The position numbers and the translations under genes were made by a program. A stretch of DNA of 64,000 nt from an uncultured Roseobacter sp. Lineage in GTDB: Bacteria > Pseudomonadota > Alphaproteobacteria > Rhodobacterales > Rhodobacteraceae. The notes under the pieces are model-generated. The model was given only the letters and a program-made list of their open reading frames with translations. It was not told where the DNA came from and did no database searches. Location of the stretch: positions 124,001 to 188,000 of the forward strand of contig NZ_CANLYL010000008.1 in assembly GCF_947495275.1 (NCBI RefSeq), given 5' to 3'. Below are positions 62,445 through 64,000 of this stretch, in pieces (the stretch's first letter is position 1; the number at the start of each line of letters is the position of its first letter).

Positions 62445-63629
62445 ATGAGATCGCACACGCCCGAAATCGACAAGCCTAGTCTTGTCTCCGTCTCACCGCG
62501 TACAGCGGTTATCGGGCCGGTCGCGGCAAATATTGCCTTCGTGATGGAAATCACGCTGGTCCCGTTGCTATTGCCAGAGATTCAACGGCAATTTGACCTG
62601 TCCGTCGGCAATCTGGCCTGGGTCTTCAACGCTTACGGCCTCGCTGTTGCCGTCGGTGTTCTGCTGGGCGGCTTGTGCGGCGACCTCTTCAATACCCGGA
62701 AAATCTTCGGCTATGGGGTGGTCTTCTTCGCAGCAGGATCACTCGTGGTTGCCGCGGCAGAGAGCTTTGAAGTCCTCATCATCGGGCGGGCGTTGCAGGG
62801 GTTTGGCGGCGGCATCTTTTCGCCACTTGTGCCCCTCCTGTTGACGCGCGCTTCGCCAGAGAAACCGGGAAGAATGCTTATCGTCTGGGGCAGCATCGCG
62901 GGCTACGTCGCCGCCTTCGCGCCACTTTTCTATGGCGGCTTCCTCGGCGAGCACGGTTGGAACCTCGCGTTTGTTTTGACCGCAATCATCGCATTTTTCG
63001 CATTCGTGATCCTCAACAGAACGCAGACGGCTGATGAGCTTGCGCCCGACTCCAACCCAAAGGCAGATTATTTGGCGCTGTTTCAAGCCCGCGATCTCTG
63101 GGTGACATTTGTCTATGTCTTCTGCACCTACGGATCCATTACCTACTACCTGTTCCGGCTCCCGGTCTGGCTGTCGAGCAACGAGGTTACTGCGGCGAGT
63201 GTCGGCCTTGTTCTGTCGATCGTCTGGCTGACTTTTTCCGGCTTCAGTACACTTTTGCGAAACATGGTCGATAAACCCCACGTGCGGATGATCATGCTTG
63301 CCGCGCCCTTCCTCATCGCGGCCGGATTTCCGCTTTCATATTTTAACGAGAATCTCTTTCTGCTGGTCTTATCATCGTTTTTGGTCGGTTCGGGGCTGGC
63401 GTGCAGCAACGCGCCGTCAACACAATTGATCCTGAGATTCGCGCCAAAGGGGATGAGCGCCATCTCGACAAGCCTGGACATCACCTTCGCGCGTCTCGGC
63501 GGCATTGCGACGGTTGCCATCCTCGCAGAGACGGAGTTCGCATATGCTACCCCCGCAATATTCCTTGCGTGCATGATCGCAGCCTGCTGCGCGCTGGTGG
63601 CGTGTAGAGGGCTTGCTAATGGCCCATGA
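62445..63629 (+). CDS. MFS transporter
   Basis: This 394-residue protein has about twelve hydrophobic helices and the MFS loop motif between helices 2 and 3 ('GGLCGDLFNTRKIFGYGV'). The first helix follows a short cytoplasmic N terminus, and 'SLVVAAAESFEVLIIGRALQGFGGG' is typical of drug:H+ antiporter-type members. It may export the product of the preceding gene or a toxic compound. It is 15 bp after that gene. Confidence 0.9.
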   Translation: MRSHTPEIDKPSLVSVSPRTAVIGPVAANIAFVMEITLVPLLLPEIQRQFDLSVGNLAWVFNAYGLAVAVGVLLGGLCGDLFNTRKIFGYGVVFFAAGSLVVAAAESFEVLIIGRALQGFGGGIFSPLVPLLLTRASPEKPGRMLIVWGSIAGYVAAFAPLFYGGFLGEHGWNLAFVLTAIIAFFAFVILNRTQTADELAPDSNPKADYLALFQARDLWVTFVYVFCTYGSITYYLFRLPVWLSSNEVTAASVGLVLSIVWLTFSGFSTLLRNMVDKPHVRMIMLAAPFLIAAGFPLSYFNENLFLLVLSSFLVGSGLACSNAPSTQLILRFAPKGMSAISTSLDITFARLGGIATVAILAETEFAYATPAIFLACMIAACCALVACRGLANGP

Positions 63630-64000
63630 GCGTCGCGCGAAATTAAGGGGAATGTGGCCAGCATCCAACTATGAACAATCATCGCATAGGCATTCAACGG
63701 CGATATCTCTTCGCTGTGCCGAGGAGAAGCCCCGATGCACAATATTTCTATGCGGCTTTGATAACGTCTTCGCCGCAAGGGTTGGTGAGAAGGTTCTTGC
63801 ATCCGCTCCAAGCCAGGCCAATTCGTAAGTTTTCTGATTTCAAGAAGATTGCATCTGCCAATGTTTGATGACCCGGACTGGTTGACGGAATTTGGGGGGG
63901 TGTGCGGCACATTTCGCTCATGGTGACTGAAGCGCCATCGGCAAATGTTTGCGCCTTTTGAACATCAAAATCAGCATTTCACGTGGCCTCTCCCGATGGC
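63630..64000. other. Final stretch without a supportable gene
   Basis: This 371-bp stretch has short frames on both strands but none with a convincing ribosome site or family likeness. A gene entering from outside the window cannot be excluded near the right edge. Confidence 0.4.

Noticed and set aside
1-64000. CRISPR arrays, prophage structural genes or rRNA operons
   Set aside because: No regularly spaced direct repeats, no phage capsid or tail proteins and no rRNA signature sequences were seen while reading the window.

Overview
The window looks like a stretch of chromosome from a Roseobacter-group alphaproteobacterium (Rhodobacterales). This is inferred from protein style and gene content, not from a database search: many Tat-type binding proteins, fused molybdenum hydroxylase subunits, a PhoX phosphatase, an alpha-type RNase P RNA, a gatCA pair, and Liv- and Dpp-type ABC transporters. 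Housekeeping genes (rpmG, rnpB, gatA, gatC, tadA, dtd, a pseudouridine synthase) are mixed with catabolic and accessory blocks.

Layout. 1-190 is the end of a Bax inhibitor-1 family gene with a terminator. 339-6771 is a tight five-gene minus-strand operon: FAD subunit, fused FeS-Mo hydroxylase, 6-hydroxynicotinate reductase-like protein, UPF0280 protein and an amino acid synthesis family protein. It diverges from a MarR regulator (6840-7271). 7275-11853 is a Liv-type ABC transporter, and 14237-17925 is a hydantoinase/oxoprolinase pair. A similar 14-bp near-palindrome precedes all three blocks, so I read them as one regulon for uptake, hydroxylation, reduction and ATP-driven ring opening of an unidentified N-heterocycle. 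A divergent pair (membrane protein and degenerate PCuAC-like protein) sits inside the locus.

17990-26516 is mostly housekeeping: rpmG, amtB, rnpB, an amidase, gatCA, a ceramidase-like protein, an MBL hydrolase, tadA and an RluB-type synthase. 26706-32734 is a same-strand run of XpaC-like, TelA-like, DUF2927, SPFH-GYF, cytochrome b and zinc-ribbon membrane proteins, probably envelope or stress related. 32731-42191 holds a nitroreductase, dtd, glycerate kinase, a CocE-type hydrolase and a complete peptide-type ABC transporter. 42206-48479 holds a thioredoxin-like protein, a LOV-like protein that has lost its photoactive cysteine, a phosphodiesterase, an acyl-CoA synthetase and an ABC exporter.

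48739-48949 contains tRNA-Gly(TCC) beside a decayed partial copy. 49146-53635 is a LysR regulator diverging from CmcJ-like, LLM, SDR and crotonase genes. 53636-56193 is decayed and ends in an IS1595-family transposon (54417-56193) with near-perfect terminal repeats, a doubly frameshifted transposase and at least three broken passenger genes. 56261-64000 holds PhoX, a PAS-GGDEF-EAL protein, a small hypothetical gene, and an unidentified protein with an MFS transporter behind an array of inverted repeats. No CRISPR array, prophage or rRNA operon was seen.
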